Source: Nostocales cyanobacterium LEGE 11386
Lineage (GTDB): Bacteria > Cyanobacteriota > Cyanobacteriia > Cyanobacteriales > Nostocaceae
DNA length: 33,764 nt
Direction of reading: 5' to 3'
Assembly (NCBI GenBank): GCA_015207155.1
Contig: JADEXK010000019.1
Coordinates: forward strand, 50,438-84,201
Of the stretch, positions 23,040 through 31,716 are shown piece after piece. How positions within the stretch are numbered: position 1 is the first letter of the stretch; each line of letters opens with the position of its first letter. The notes beneath the pieces are model-generated. The model made no database searches. It saw nothing but the letters and a program-made list of their open reading frames with translations, and was not told the origin of the DNA. The position numbers and the translations under genes are program-made.

Positions 23040-24803
23040 ATGTTCTCAAAGAAATTAGTCATGAGTACAACAACAACTCAGGCGAAACGATTAGATCCTC
23101 AGTTGTGGCAGAAGTTTGTGAAGCTAGCCAAACCCTACTGGTTTTCAGAAAAAAAGTGGCAAGCTAGGGGACTGTTAGTTTTATTGCTAGTCCTAGCGTT
23201 AGTAGTTAATGGCATTAATGTCGGTATTAGTTTTATTTTCCGTAATATTGATACTTCACTGGCACGGTTTCCCGAAACTCAAGACGCGTCAACTTTTTGG
23301 CGATTTATCACAATTTATGCCGGGTTGTTGGTCGTTGGGACTCCGATTGTTGTCATGTTTAGCTATATCCAAGATAAATTGGGATTGCAATGGCGGGAGT
23401 GGCTGACGAATTATTTTTTAGATAAATATTTCCAAAATCGTGCTTATTACCAGATTAATTTTAATGAGAATATTGACAACCCAGACCAGCGAATTGCTGA
23501 AGATATCAGGTCATTTACTCGTACCAGTTTGTCTTTTTCATTGCTGATTTTGACATCAATTATTACTTTAATTTCTTTTACTGGGGTTCTATTATCTATC
23601 TCGGTATCTCTATCGGTGGCACTGGTAGTCTACGCCATTTTAGGGACAGTGGTAACAGCTTGGATTGGTCAACGATTAATTGGCATTAACTTCAATCAAC
23701 TTAAACGAGAGGCTGACTTTCGTTATGGTTTAGTGCATGTGCGAGATAATGCCGAATCGATTGCGTTTTATCAAGGTGAAGCAGAAGAAATAGTACAGCT
23801 AAAACAGCGTTTTATGCGGGCAATTCGCAACTTTGATTTGTTGATCAACTGGCAACGTAACTTAGGTTTTTTTACAACAAGTTATAACTATTTTGTTTCA
23901 GCACTGCCTTACTTGGTGATTGCACCCATCTATTTTGCCGGCGATACCGAATTTGGGACATTTACTCAAGCCGCGATCGCCTTCAGAGAAATTTTTCGTG
24001 CTTTATCTGTGGTAGTGGGTCAGTTTGAAAATTTAACTGCTTTTGCTGCTGGGATCGAACGGATGGGTGACTTAGCTGAGGTGCTGGAAAATCCAGACCA
24101 AAAACAACCAGGAATGACGACTATCGACGTGCGGGAAGATTCTCAGTTAGCGTTGCGTCATGTCACCTTAAAAACTCCCAACTATGAACGCACTTTAGTG
24201 AGGGATTTACCATTCACCTTACAGCCAGGAGAAGGTTTGGTAATTGTCGGTAACAGTGGTAGCGGTAAGAGTTCTTTATTAAGAGCGATCGCGGGATTAT
24301 GGAATGCGGGTACTGGTCAAATTATCCGTCCTTCTCTATCAGAAATGATGTTTTTACCCCAACGTCCTTATATGGTGTTGGGTTCTCTGCACAGTCAGTT
24401 ACTCTACCCCAACCCCGACAATGATATCAGCGAAACCAAGATGCGCCATGTCTTAGAAGAGGTGAATTTGGCAGAGTTACCAGAACGAGTTGGCGGTTTT
24501 GATATCGAGTTAGACTGGGCAAATGTTCTTTCTTTAGGTGAACAACAGCGTCTGGCTTTTGCGCGACTGCTGCTGAGTATGCCTAATTATGTCATCCTGG
24601 ATGAAGCCACAAGTGCGCTAGATTTGGCTAATGAAAAGAACCTTTATCAGCAACTTAAGGCAAAGGGAACTACATTGGTCAGCGTGGGACATCGCCCTAG
24701 TTTGTTGCAGTACCATGAATACGTACTAGAGCTGGATGGTAGCTCTAATTGGCGGTTGTTACCTATGCAGGAATATACTGTAAACTTGAATGCTTTTAGT
24801 TAA
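23040..24803 (+). CDS. SbmA/BacA-like ABC transporter, fused membrane and ATPase domains
   Basis: A 587-residue half-transporter that likely acts as a homodimer in the inner membrane. The N-terminal about 340 residues carry six spans of the SbmA/BacA-like (YddA) type with FWRFITIYAGLLVV, WREWLTNYFLDKYFQNRAYYQIN and NPDQRIAEDIR. The C-terminal ATPase has Walker A VGNSGSGKSS (about residue 404), the Q-loop FLPQRPYM, signature LSLGEQQRLAFARLLL (about 497), Walker B NYVILDEATSALD (about 517) and the switch His in VSVGHRP. Family members move peptides or very long-chain lipids and cofactors; the substrate here is unknown. ATG 23040 may be real, but ATG 23061 (MSTTTTQAKRLDPQLWQ) is an equally good start. 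Confidence 0.9.
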   Translation: MFSKKLVMSTTTTQAKRLDPQLWQKFVKLAKPYWFSEKKWQARGLLVLLLVLALVVNGINVGISFIFRNIDTSLARFPETQDASTFWRFITIYAGLLVVGTPIVVMFSYIQDKLGLQWREWLTNYFLDKYFQNRAYYQINFNENIDNPDQRIAEDIRSFTRTSLSFSLLILTSIITLISFTGVLLSISVSLSVALVVYAILGTVVTAWIGQRLIGINFNQLKREADFRYGLVHVRDNAESIAFYQGEAEEIVQLKQRFMRAIRNFDLLINWQRNLGFFTTSYNYFVSALPYLVIAPIYFAGDTEFGTFTQAAIAFREIFRALSVVVGQFENLTAFAAGIERMGDLAEVLENPDQKQPGMTTIDVREDSQLALRHVTLKTPNYERTLVRDLPFTLQPGEGLVIVGNSGSGKSSLLRAIAGLWNAGTGQIIRPSLSEMMFLPQRPYMVLGSLHSQLLYPNPDNDISETKMRHVLEEVNLAELPERVGGFDIELDWANVLSLGEQQRLAFARLLLSMPNYVILDEATSALDLANEKNLYQQLKAKGTTLVSVGHRPSLLQYHEYVLELDGSSNWRLLPMQEYTVNLNAFS

Positions 24804-24886
24804 TTTTCTGGCTCAGTTTGTTGACACTGCAACTGTTGCACAACCTCCTTAGATAAACCAGTGATTCGAGCGATAGCGCCAGCGCT
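24800..24886 (-). pseudogene. Small remnant resembling the C-terminus of an Rpn/PD-(D/E)XK nuclease-type protein
   Basis: The minus-strand frame reads AGAIARITGLSKEVVQQLQC and ends QQTEPEN-stop. The phrase IAxITGLSxEEVQQL is typical of the extreme C-terminus of Rpn-type (transposase-associated) nucleases in cyanobacteria. Upstream the frame is closed within the dispersed repeat at 24881-24901. Only about 25 residues remain, so the call is tentative. Confidence 0.35.
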
Positions 24887-24901
24887 GACTTGTCAGTTCG
24901 C
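24881..24901. repeat. Dispersed 21-base repeat, copy 2
   Basis: Identical to the copy at 10798-10818 (AGCGCTGACTTGTCAG...). It abuts the 3' end of the TetR gene, as the first copy abuts the end of the fourth isiA paralogue. Confidence 0.7.
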
Positions 24902-24902
24902 C

Positions 24903-25487
24903 TCAAAATGTTGCAGCTAAAGTGTTGAGATATCGTCGCACGAGGTACTGTTGTTGCTCAACAGGAAATTGTTCCGGGTTAATCACCACTCCTGTTCCAA
25001 TACCATCGAAAAGTGCAATTAGTGCATTGGCTTCTAGCGTCAAATCCATATCCTCTCGAATCAGCTTTGCTGCTTGTAAATCAGCTAACTCTTGACAAAT
25101 TATGTGGCACAAGGAGTAATAACGTTTTCGATGTTCCTGAACTAAATTTTCGCGCCCAATCGCGTATCCCAAAAAAGCAATCCAAACTTGCCAGCCAGAT
25201 ACCCCCAGCGCTGAAGTTGGTAGTGCGGCAAGAATCATCTGCTCTAATCGATCTAGCCCCTGTCGCCCTTTTGCAGAAGCTTCCATGTCCTTAAACAGCT
25301 TTTCAAACACTCGCTCTAGTGCAAATAACATGAGTTCGTCCTTATCTCGAAAATAGTGGGTGACAACTCCCGTAGAGGAGCCAAGCTCTTGGGCGATCGC
25401 CCGCATACTGGTGCGGTCTAGTCCTTCACGGATAATTACGCGCCATGCAGCCTCAGTCACTTCAAGACGACGATCACTGTAATTCAT
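24903..25487 (-). CDS. TetR family regulator of the adjacent SMR-GST operon
   Basis: I start at ATG 25487 (MNYSDRRLEVTEAAWRVIIREG), the usual distance before the DNA-binding helices. A longer reading from ATG 25532 adds 15 residues (MSIEFLYVAKILVRV) and is less likely. The 194-residue product has the helix-turn-helix TSMRAIAQELGSSTGVVTHYFRDKDELM (about residues 25-52). Its C-terminal domain resembles the BetI/TetR_C_6 type (ALFDGIGTGVVINPEQFP). It is divergent from the small membrane transporter and GST genes. A 12-base perfect inverted repeat lies in the shared promoter region, so it probably represses both directions until an inducer binds. Inducer unknown. Confidence 0.9.
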   Translation of the reverse strand: MNYSDRRLEVTEAAWRVIIREGLDRTSMRAIAQELGSSTGVVTHYFRDKDELMLFALERVFEKLFKDMEASAKGRQGLDRLEQMILAALPTSALGVSGWQVWIAFLGYAIGRENLVQEHRKRYYSLCHIICQELADLQAAKLIREDMDLTLEANALIALFDGIGTGVVINPEQFPVEQQQYLVRRYLNTLAATF

Positions 25488-25540
25488 TACTCTTACTAAG
25501 ATTTTAGCAACATATAAAAACTCTATTGACATCCTATCAT

Positions 25541-25572
25541 AACAGTTGTTATGTTAACTTATAACAACTGTT
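25541..25572. promoter_or_regulatory. TetR operator dyad between divergent genes
   Basis: AACAGTTGTTAT (25541-25552), 8 bases, then its exact complement ATAACAACTGTT (25561-25572). Each arm is itself nearly palindromic (AACA-GT-TGTT), so two regulator dimers could bind side by side. Position between tetR and the transporter gene supports an operator. Confidence 0.8.
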
Positions 25573-25618
25573 GTCACAACCACCCTGTAAGTACCTCTAA
25601 TTCTTGCCGTGAAGGAAC

Positions 25619-25984
25619 ATGAGTATGGCTCATTCTGTTTACTATCCCTGGGCGTTATTAGGGCTATCTGCTAGTGGAACTTGTGCTGGGAACCTGTTAC
25701 TCAAACAGGCAAATCTCGCCCTATCGAATCCCAGTTTAATTGCCATTGTGATCTCGCCCTGGTTTATCGGTGCGATCACTTGCTACATTCTTGACCTGAT
25801 TTTCTTTACCCAAGCCTTACAGCAGATACCTGTATCAGTTGCTGTCCCAGTTGTTTCAGGAATTCGGATTGCAACTACTGCAATTCTGGCTTATGGCTTA
25901 TTTAGCGAACGTCTCACAGTTAACCATTTATTTGCATCGAGCCTGATTTTTGCAGGCATTGTAATCATGTCACGCGCCTCATAG
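25619..25984 (+). CDS. Small drug/metabolite transporter (SMR/EamA-like, four spans)
   Basis: A 121-residue protein with four hydrophobic spans, the size of small multidrug resistance proteins. The last two spans (VAVPVVSGIRIATTAILAYGLFSERLTVNHLFASSLIFAGIVIMS) match SMR/DMT proteins well. The first span (YYPWALLGLSASGTCAGNLLLKQA) lacks the membrane Glu that drives proton-coupled drug export in EmrE, so a different substrate or mechanism is likely. ATG 25619 or, with AAGGA 8 bases ahead, ATG 25625 is the start. The GST gene follows after 13 bases, forming an operon divergent from tetR. A role in xenobiotic or stress-compound removal is inferred. Confidence 0.87.
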   Translation: MSMAHSVYYPWALLGLSASGTCAGNLLLKQANLALSNPSLIAIVISPWFIGAITCYILDLIFFTQALQQIPVSVAVPVVSGIRIATTAILAYGLFSERLTVNHLFASSLIFAGIVIMSRAS

Positions 25985-25997
25985 GAGAAACACTAAA

Positions 25998-26792
25998 ATG
26001 CTTCAACTATATTACGCTTCGGGTTCACTCTGCTCTCAAAAAGTCAAGCTGGTTTTAGCTGAGAAAAATCTTGACTGGAAACATTATCCAATTAATTTAC
26101 TGACATTTGAGAATTTACAGCCAAGCTATTTTCGGTTGAATTCCAAAGGCGTTGTACCTACTTTAATACATGATGGTAAAGTCATTACTAATTCAGCCGT
26201 AATTGTTCGATACCTAGATGAACAGTTTCCCAACTATAAATTAACACCTGCTGAACCTGCGTTATTAGAGAGGATGGATCGCTGGATTGATTTGCTGGAT
26301 CAATTTCCTATGCTAGAGGTAATGTACGGTAACTTTCGAGGCATAGAAGGATTTGTATTGCGCCGATCAGTTCAAATCAAAGAGAGAATGCTTCCTCAAC
26401 TCATCCAAGCAAATCCTGAACTGAAAGAGCAATACGCAGCTAAGTTGAAGGCTATCAAGCAATTGAATTCCACAATTAGAAATGTAAAAGAGATTGAAGG
26501 CATAAATCAAAAAATTGAACCATTATTGGATCAATTAGAGGTTCAATTAAGCCAAACGGATTGGCTCTGTGGCACTAACTATTCCTTGGCTGACACACTA
26601 TGGACAGCCGTTTTGAATCGGTTAGACGAGTCGGGATTTGGTCTTTTGTGGGAGGATAATACTCGTCCGGCGCTCGGTGCATATCTCAACCGACTTAAAA
26701 TTAGGACGAGTTTTAAGAAAGCAATTCAAGATGATAAGATGCCCTTGCCAATGCTTCTGGCAGGCTTACGCAAGATTTTGCTAGGTATCTGA
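25998..26792 (+). CDS. Glutathione S-transferase family protein
   Basis: A 264-residue GST-like enzyme. The N-terminal thioredoxin-like domain starts LQLYYASGSLCSQKVKLVLAEKNLDW, with a Ser/Cys pair near residue 11-13 as possible catalytic residue. LNSKGVVPTLIHDGKVITNSAVIVRYLDEQFP contains the glutathione-binding cis-Pro and the Ser of the GSH site. The all-helical C-terminal domain is longer than in standard GSTs and contains IEPLLDQLEVQLSQTDWLCGTNYSLADTLWTAVLNRL, as in GDAP1-like proteins. AGGAG precedes the ATG by 10 bases. Together with the small transporter it looks like a detoxification operon under the TetR regulator. Confidence 0.92.
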   Translation: MLQLYYASGSLCSQKVKLVLAEKNLDWKHYPINLLTFENLQPSYFRLNSKGVVPTLIHDGKVITNSAVIVRYLDEQFPNYKLTPAEPALLERMDRWIDLLDQFPMLEVMYGNFRGIEGFVLRRSVQIKERMLPQLIQANPELKEQYAAKLKAIKQLNSTIRNVKEIEGINQKIEPLLDQLEVQLSQTDWLCGTNYSLADTLWTAVLNRLDESGFGLLWEDNTRPALGAYLNRLKIRTSFKKAIQDDKMPLPMLLAGLRKILLGI

Positions 26793-26967
26793 GTTACAGC
26801 AGCACATCAATGACCAGGGCATCGTTATCTATAGAGCGATCGCTTTTGTGATCAGAATAGGGGTAAGGTAGACAAACAATGTATTATGGACTCGAAATGC
26901 TCCTGTTCCCACCCTACTATATGCATCTGAAATAATAGAAGGAAGGAAAGCTACTGACTATTGACAA

Positions 26968-28503
26968 ATGACTAAAAAATGGTTCCAAATTGGTCTGGCA
27001 GGTGTATTTCTCCTATCAGTCGCTTTACGGTTTTGGGGGCTAGAGCGATTTAATACCCTAGTATTTGATGAAGTTTACTTTGCCAAATTTGGTAATAACT
27101 ATCTCACCAATACGCCATTTTTTAACGCACATCCGCCACTGAGTCAATATATTATTGGCATAGGGATGTGGATTGGTAGTCATCTTCCCTTTGGACAGGA
27201 TACAGTAAATGGGCTAACAGGTTCATTGCGATCGCCTTGGAGTTATCGTTGGTTAAATGCCCTCACTGGCTCATTTATTCCTTTAGTTGTCGCCGCAATT
27301 GCTTATCAATTGAGTCACCGTCGTAGCTTTGCTTTCCTCGCAGGTTTATTTACAGCTTGTGATGGTTTATTTCTGGTTGAATCTCGCTATGCCTTGAATA
27401 ATATTTATATTGTCATCTTTGGTTTATTAGGGCAATGGTTTTTATTATTGGCGTTGGATCATCAAAAACAACAACGTTCTTGGTGGTTAATTCTGGCTGG
27501 CATTAATTTTGGTGCATCAGCTGCCACAAAATGGAATGGCTTATGGTTTTTATTAGGTGCTTATCTGATTTGGATAGCAACTTTTATAATTTATGGAATG
27601 CAATCTTTTCCTCGCACTCAAATTACTTTGATATCTCCTTTATTGGGAAGAAGACAAATAAAGAATTTTATTGATGAATGGCATCGTAATTGGAGTGATA
27701 TCAAGCAAAAATCCCCAGAAATTACAGAGCAAACACCACTACAAAATTTGACTCAGCTAAATGTTTTTCAGATGCTGTTTTATCTGGGAATTATTCCTGC
27801 TTTAGTTTATAGCTTAATTTGGATTCCTCACTTACAGCTAGACCAAAGGTATGGATTTATTGCAGTTCATCAGAAAATTTTGCAGTTCCACCTGCAATTG
27901 GGTGGCAATAGTCCTAATGTGCATCCTTACTGTGCTGCGTGGTACAAATGGCCGTTAATGACTCGACCGATGGCATATTATTATCAAACAAGTCACAGTC
28001 TTACTGATCCCTTGCCTGTATTGGGGCCTCAATTGCCTTCTGGCAGTGGGAAAGTGATTTATGATGTCCATGCAATGGGGAATCCCTTTTTGTGGTGGTT
28101 TGGTATCGCTGCCATTTTATTTTTAGCAGGGATGTTGATGTTACAAGTGATGATTCCTTGGATAAAACAAACAAAAACATCTTTACCTGCAAGGCTTTCT
28201 GTTGATATTTGGATTGCCCTATATTTAGTTTTAAATTATGCCGCTAACTTGCTGCCTTGGGTGAAGGTAACACGGTGCGTTTTTATTTATCATTATATGT
28301 CTGCTGTAGTGTTCACATTTTTAGCGATCGCCTGGTTTGTAGACCAGTGTTTACGCAGTTATTACCGCGAAATTCGGGCTATGGGTGTCACTATTACATT
28401 TCTGATTCTGGGTGCTTTTGTTTTCTGGATGCCTATTTATTTAGGTTTACCTGTATCCTCTAATGCTTATAAAATGTGGATGTGGTTTAACTCTTGGATT
28501 TAA
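26968..28503 (+). CDS. PMT family glycosyltransferase (dolichyl-phosphate-mannose-protein mannosyltransferase-like)
   Basis: A 511-residue integral membrane protein with about ten spans. The signature lumenal loop FDEVYFAKFGNNYLTNTPFFNAHPPLSQYIIGIG (about residues 32-65) contains the acidic DE pair and HPPL of PMT-type GT39 enzymes. These use lipid-linked sugar to O-glycosylate exported proteins. Also typical are SRYALNNIYIVIFGLLGQWF and ATKWNGLWFLLGAYL. The C-terminal region (VHPYCAAWYKWPLMTRPMAYYY and further spans) ends IYLGLPVSSNAYKMWMWFNSWI. It stands alone between the GST operon and the phytochrome gene. The acceptor protein or polymer is not known. Confidence 0.92.
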   Translation: MTKKWFQIGLAGVFLLSVALRFWGLERFNTLVFDEVYFAKFGNNYLTNTPFFNAHPPLSQYIIGIGMWIGSHLPFGQDTVNGLTGSLRSPWSYRWLNALTGSFIPLVVAAIAYQLSHRRSFAFLAGLFTACDGLFLVESRYALNNIYIVIFGLLGQWFLLLALDHQKQQRSWWLILAGINFGASAATKWNGLWFLLGAYLIWIATFIIYGMQSFPRTQITLISPLLGRRQIKNFIDEWHRNWSDIKQKSPEITEQTPLQNLTQLNVFQMLFYLGIIPALVYSLIWIPHLQLDQRYGFIAVHQKILQFHLQLGGNSPNVHPYCAAWYKWPLMTRPMAYYYQTSHSLTDPLPVLGPQLPSGSGKVIYDVHAMGNPFLWWFGIAAILFLAGMLMLQVMIPWIKQTKTSLPARLSVDIWIALYLVLNYAANLLPWVKVTRCVFIYHYMSAVVFTFLAIAWFVDQCLRSYYREIRAMGVTITFLILGAFVFWMPIYLGLPVSSNAYKMWMWFNSWI

Positions 28504-28918
28504 CTACAGCGAGGAACAAGGATGCTTCTTGTTTCTTAAATCTATTGTCTTTCTCTTACTTAACATAGCTACATATAGAGTGTATTAGTTAATCACCTAT
28601 TTTTTCACATTTCTTATGCGGATATCGGTTAACTGACTGTTAAACTGTAAAACGCAAAGTAGGAATGTCAAGATAGAAAGTTAACTTGTCTAAACAAATT
28701 CTTATTCGGGTAGGGATAGCATATTAGACATTAAATTTGAGTATGGTGAATGAGTCGCTCATTCTCTAGTTTCTGCCAATAAGGCTTTGATCATTCACTA
28801 GGTAGTGTACATAGAATAAATATAACTAAATACATCCGAGTAGTGTTATAAACCCGATAGGTAATAAAAACCCATATACTCTACTTGTGATGCTCCCAGT
28901 CAACAGAGGAGGATCTTA
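28504..28918 (+). promoter_or_regulatory. Intergenic leader of the phytochrome operon
   Basis: About 415 bases without a gene. A weak hairpin at 28511-28537 (GGAACAAG/CTTGTTTC) may end the mannosyltransferase transcript. A TTAAC-TGACT-GTTAA dyad lies at 28629-28643. TATACT at about 28875 could be a -10 box, but no -35 box stands at the right distance. AGAGGAGGA ends 6 bases before the aphA ATG and is a strong ribosome-binding site. Confidence 0.4.
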
Positions 28919-31216
28919 ATGAATATTGAATTAGAACTGCCAGGGATTAACGTAGCTAGCTTAAAAGAAGCTCCTATTCATCTTTTTAAACATATTCAAC
29001 CTCATGGGGTGCTTTTAGTCTTAGAAGAGCCTGATTTAAAAATATTACAAGTTAGCAATAATACTTGGAAGATTTTCGGCATCAATCCCGAAGATATTTT
29101 ACAGAAAAAACTCGAAGACTTACTCGATTCATTTCAAATCGAGAGAATTAAAGCAGGGGTATCACAAGGCAATCTGGAATTTGTCAATCCCACTAAAATA
29201 TGGGTGAGAAAAAAAGGTGATGATTACGTAGTATTTGACGCAGTTTTTCACCGGAATACAGAAGGATTTTTAATTTTAGAACTAGAACCTGCCATTTCTA
29301 GTGAAAATATCCCATTCTTAAGTTTTTATCATCTAGCTAAAGCTTCTATTAACCAATTAGAAAAAACAGCAAATTTACATGACTTTTGCCAAATAATTGT
29401 GCAAGAAGTGCGAAAAGTCACCGGGTTTGATCGGGTGATGTTATATAAATTTGATGATGACGGACATGGTTCGGTCATTGCTGAAGAAAAGCTAGAAAAT
29501 ATGGAACCTTACTTAGGGCTACATTACCCTGAGTCAGATATTCCTAAACCAGCAAGAAAATTATTTGTTGCCAATTCCATCAGAATCATCCCCGATTCTC
29601 ATGCCCAATCGGTGCAAATTATACCTGCTCTGAATCCAGTTAGCGATCGCCCTATTGATTTAACTAACTCAATTCTCAGAAGTGCTGCTACTTGCCATAT
29701 GGAGTACTTACACAATATGGGTGTAGGTTCTTCGTTGACTATTTCTTTGATTAAAGACCAAAAACTTTGGGGACTAATTGCTTGTCATCATCAGTCACCT
29801 AAATATGTTTCCTATGAATTGCGGAAAGCATGCGAATTCTTGGGACGAGTGATATTTTCGGAAATTTCAGCCAGAGAAGAAACCGAAGATTACGACTATC
29901 GCATGAATTTGACATATATTCAGACAAAGTTAGTGGAATATATGTCTCAAGAGGAAAACTTCATTGATGGACTAGTTAAAAATCAGCCGAATCTTCTGGA
30001 TTTAACCAGCGCTCAAGGTGCAGCTGTATGTTTTGGTGAACAATGTACAGTAATTGGTGAAACTCCCAAACCAGAAGATTTGAATTTTTTAGTGCAATGG
30101 CTGAAGAATAATGTTGACGATGAAGTTTTTTATACAGATTCTTTGCCGCAAATTTATCCAGATGCCGAAAGATTCAAAAATGTTGCCAGTGGTTTATTAG
30201 CTATTCCCATTTCCCAACGAAATTTTGTTTTGTGGTTCCGACCGGAAGTCATTCAAACTGTGAATTGGGGTGGTGATCCTAATAAAGCATTTGAAGTTAG
30301 CCACTCAGACGGGAATGTCCGTCTGTGTCCACGGAAATCATTTGAACTGTGGAAAGAAACCGTCCGGCTGACGTCTTTACCGTGGCGATATGTGGAAGTA
30401 AAAGCCGCACTGGAATTGCGGAAAGCAATTGTGAATATTGTCCTGCGTCAAGCCGATGAACTAGCACAATTAGCTCATGATTTAGAACGTTCCAACGCCG
30501 AACTGAAAAAGTTTGCCTACGTCGCCTCCCATGACTTGCAAGAACCGCTTAATCAAGTAGCGAATTATGTGCAACTATTAGAGATGCGCTACGAAGATGA
30601 ACTAGATGCAGATGCTAAAGAGTTTATTACCTACGCCGTCGATGGAGTCAGCTTAATGCAGACCTTGATCGATGACGTGTTGGTATACTCCAAAGTAGAT
30701 ACTCAGGCGATCGCATTTCAACTAACCGAAGTCGAAACAGCCTTAGAACGTGCTTTGGGCAATTTACGCCAACGGATTACAGAAACTGGCGCTACGATTA
30801 CCCATGACTCCTTACCCACTGTTATGGCTGGTAGCACCCAACTGATGCAGCTATTTCAGAACCTGATTGCCAACGCCATCAAATTCCGTAGTGATCAACC
30901 ACCACAAATTCACGTAGGTGCAGAAAGACTAGAAGATGAGTGGTTATTTTGGGTACGAGATAACGGTATAGGCATTGATCCACAATTTAGCGATCGCATT
31001 TTTGTCATCTTTCAACGCTTGCACACGCGAGATGAATATCCCGGTACAGGTATGGGTTTAGCTATCTGTAAAAAAATTATTGAGTGCCACCGGGGGCGAA
31101 TTTGGGTAGAATCACAACTTGGTGAAGGTGCAACCTTCTATTTTACGATTCCAGTCGGAGGACGTGACCGTGAGCGTAGAAACGGAAGAAAAACACAAAA
31201 CAATCTTTTTGGTTGA
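28919..31216 (+). CDS. aphA: Cyanobacterial phytochrome histidine kinase (Cph1/AphA type)
   Basis: A 765-residue red/far-red photoreceptor kinase. Order: PAS (about 15-120, [36 protein letters not shown]), GAF (about 145-310) and PHY (about 325-500). The GAF domain has the conserved YPESDIP motif and the chromophore-linking Cys259-His260 in [15 protein letters not shown]. It lacks the N-terminal Cys used by biliverdin-type bacteriophytochromes, so phycocyanobilin is the likely chromophore. The histidine kinase follows with the phospho-accepting His at about 538 in [16 protein letters not shown], then NAIKF, DNGIGID and [12 protein letters not shown] of the ATPase. AGAGGAGGA precedes the ATG. 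The partner rcpA overlaps its 3' end by 47 bases. Signal output is through that regulator. Confidence 0.95.
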   Translation: MNIELELPGINVASLKEAPIHLFKHIQPHGVLLVLEEPDLKILQVSNNTWKIFGINPEDILQKKLEDLLDSFQIERIKAGVSQGNLEFVNPTKIWVRKKGDDYVVFDAVFHRNTEGFLILELEPAISSENIPFLSFYHLAKASINQLEKTANLHDFCQIIVQEVRKVTGFDRVMLYKFDDDGHGSVIAEEKLENMEPYLGLHYPESDIPKPARKLFVANSIRIIPDSHAQSVQIIPALNPVSDRPIDLTNSILRSAATCHMEYLHNMGVGSSLTISLIKDQKLWGLIACHHQSPKYVSYELRKACEFLGRVIFSEISAREETEDYDYRMNLTYIQTKLVEYMSQEENFIDGLVKNQPNLLDLTSAQGAAVCFGEQCTVIGETPKPEDLNFLVQWLKNNVDDEVFYTDSLPQIYPDAERFKNVASGLLAIPISQRNFVLWFRPEVIQTVNWGGDPNKAFEVSHSDGNVRLCPRKSFELWKETVRLTSLPWRYVEVKAALELRKAIVNIVLRQADELAQLAHDLERSNAELKKFAYVASHDLQEPLNQVANYVQLLEMRYEDELDADAKEFITYAVDGVSLMQTLIDDVLVYSKVDTQAIAFQLTEVETALERALGNLRQRITETGATITHDSLPTVMAGSTQLMQLFQNLIANAIKFRSDQPPQIHVGAERLEDEWLFWVRDNGIGIDPQFSDRIFVIFQRLHTRDEYPGTGMGLAICKKIIECHRGRIWVESQLGEGATFYFTIPVGGRDRERRNGRKTQNNLFG

Positions 31217-31616
31217 GGACAATAAAGCTGACGTTCGTCTCATCCAAGAAGCATTGAAAAATAGCTTAATACCGCATCAAGTGGTAACAGTTAGGGATGG
31301 CATGGACGCGATGGCTTTTTTACGCCAGGAGGGTGAGTATGCTGATGCACCTCGCCCTGACCTAATTTTGCTAGATTTAAACTTGCCTAAAAAAGATGGT
31401 CGAGAGGTGTTGGCAGAAATTAAAGCTGACCCTACACTGAAACGGATTCCTGTAGTAGTTTTAACAACCTCAAGAAATGAGGATGACATTTTCCACAGTT
31501 ATGACTTGCATGTGAACTGCTACATAACCAAATCCCGCAACCTCAGTCAGCTTTTCCAAATTGTCAAAGGAATTGAAGATTTTTGGCTGTCCACTGTCAC
31601 CCTACCTTCGGAGTGA
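31170..31616 (+). CDS. rcpA: Phytochrome response regulator RcpA
   Basis: A 148-residue single-domain receiver protein of the Rcp1 type. I start it at GTG 31170 ([30 protein letters not shown]), with GGAGG at 31157-31161 giving an 8-base spacing; longer readings from further upstream add residues with no family match. The acidic pocket is VEDN, the phospho-accepting Asp is about residue 69 in [14 protein letters not shown], and the conserved Thr and Lys are in VLTTS and YITKS. It overlaps the end of the phytochrome gene by 47 bases, so translation is coupled. No output domain is present, so it acts by protein contact with an unknown partner. Confidence 0.95.
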   Translation: MSVETEEKHKTIFLVEDNKADVRLIQEALKNSLIPHQVVTVRDGMDAMAFLRQEGEYADAPRPDLILLDLNLPKKDGREVLAEIKADPTLKRIPVVVLTTSRNEDDIFHSYDLHVNCYITKSRNLSQLFQIVKGIEDFWLSTVTLPSE

Positions 31617-31716
31617 TGGGGGATGGAGTAATAGGGAAATCAGGGAGATGGAAATAACAATTCCTAACTCACCACTCTTAAGATAGAGGGGCAACAGGGG
31701 GTGAAACCGAAAGATT

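Noticed and set aside
31119..31169. Longer rcpA start inside the phytochrome gene
   Set aside because: GTG 31170 has a well-spaced GGAGG; the upstream residues are just the phytochrome frame read out of phase.
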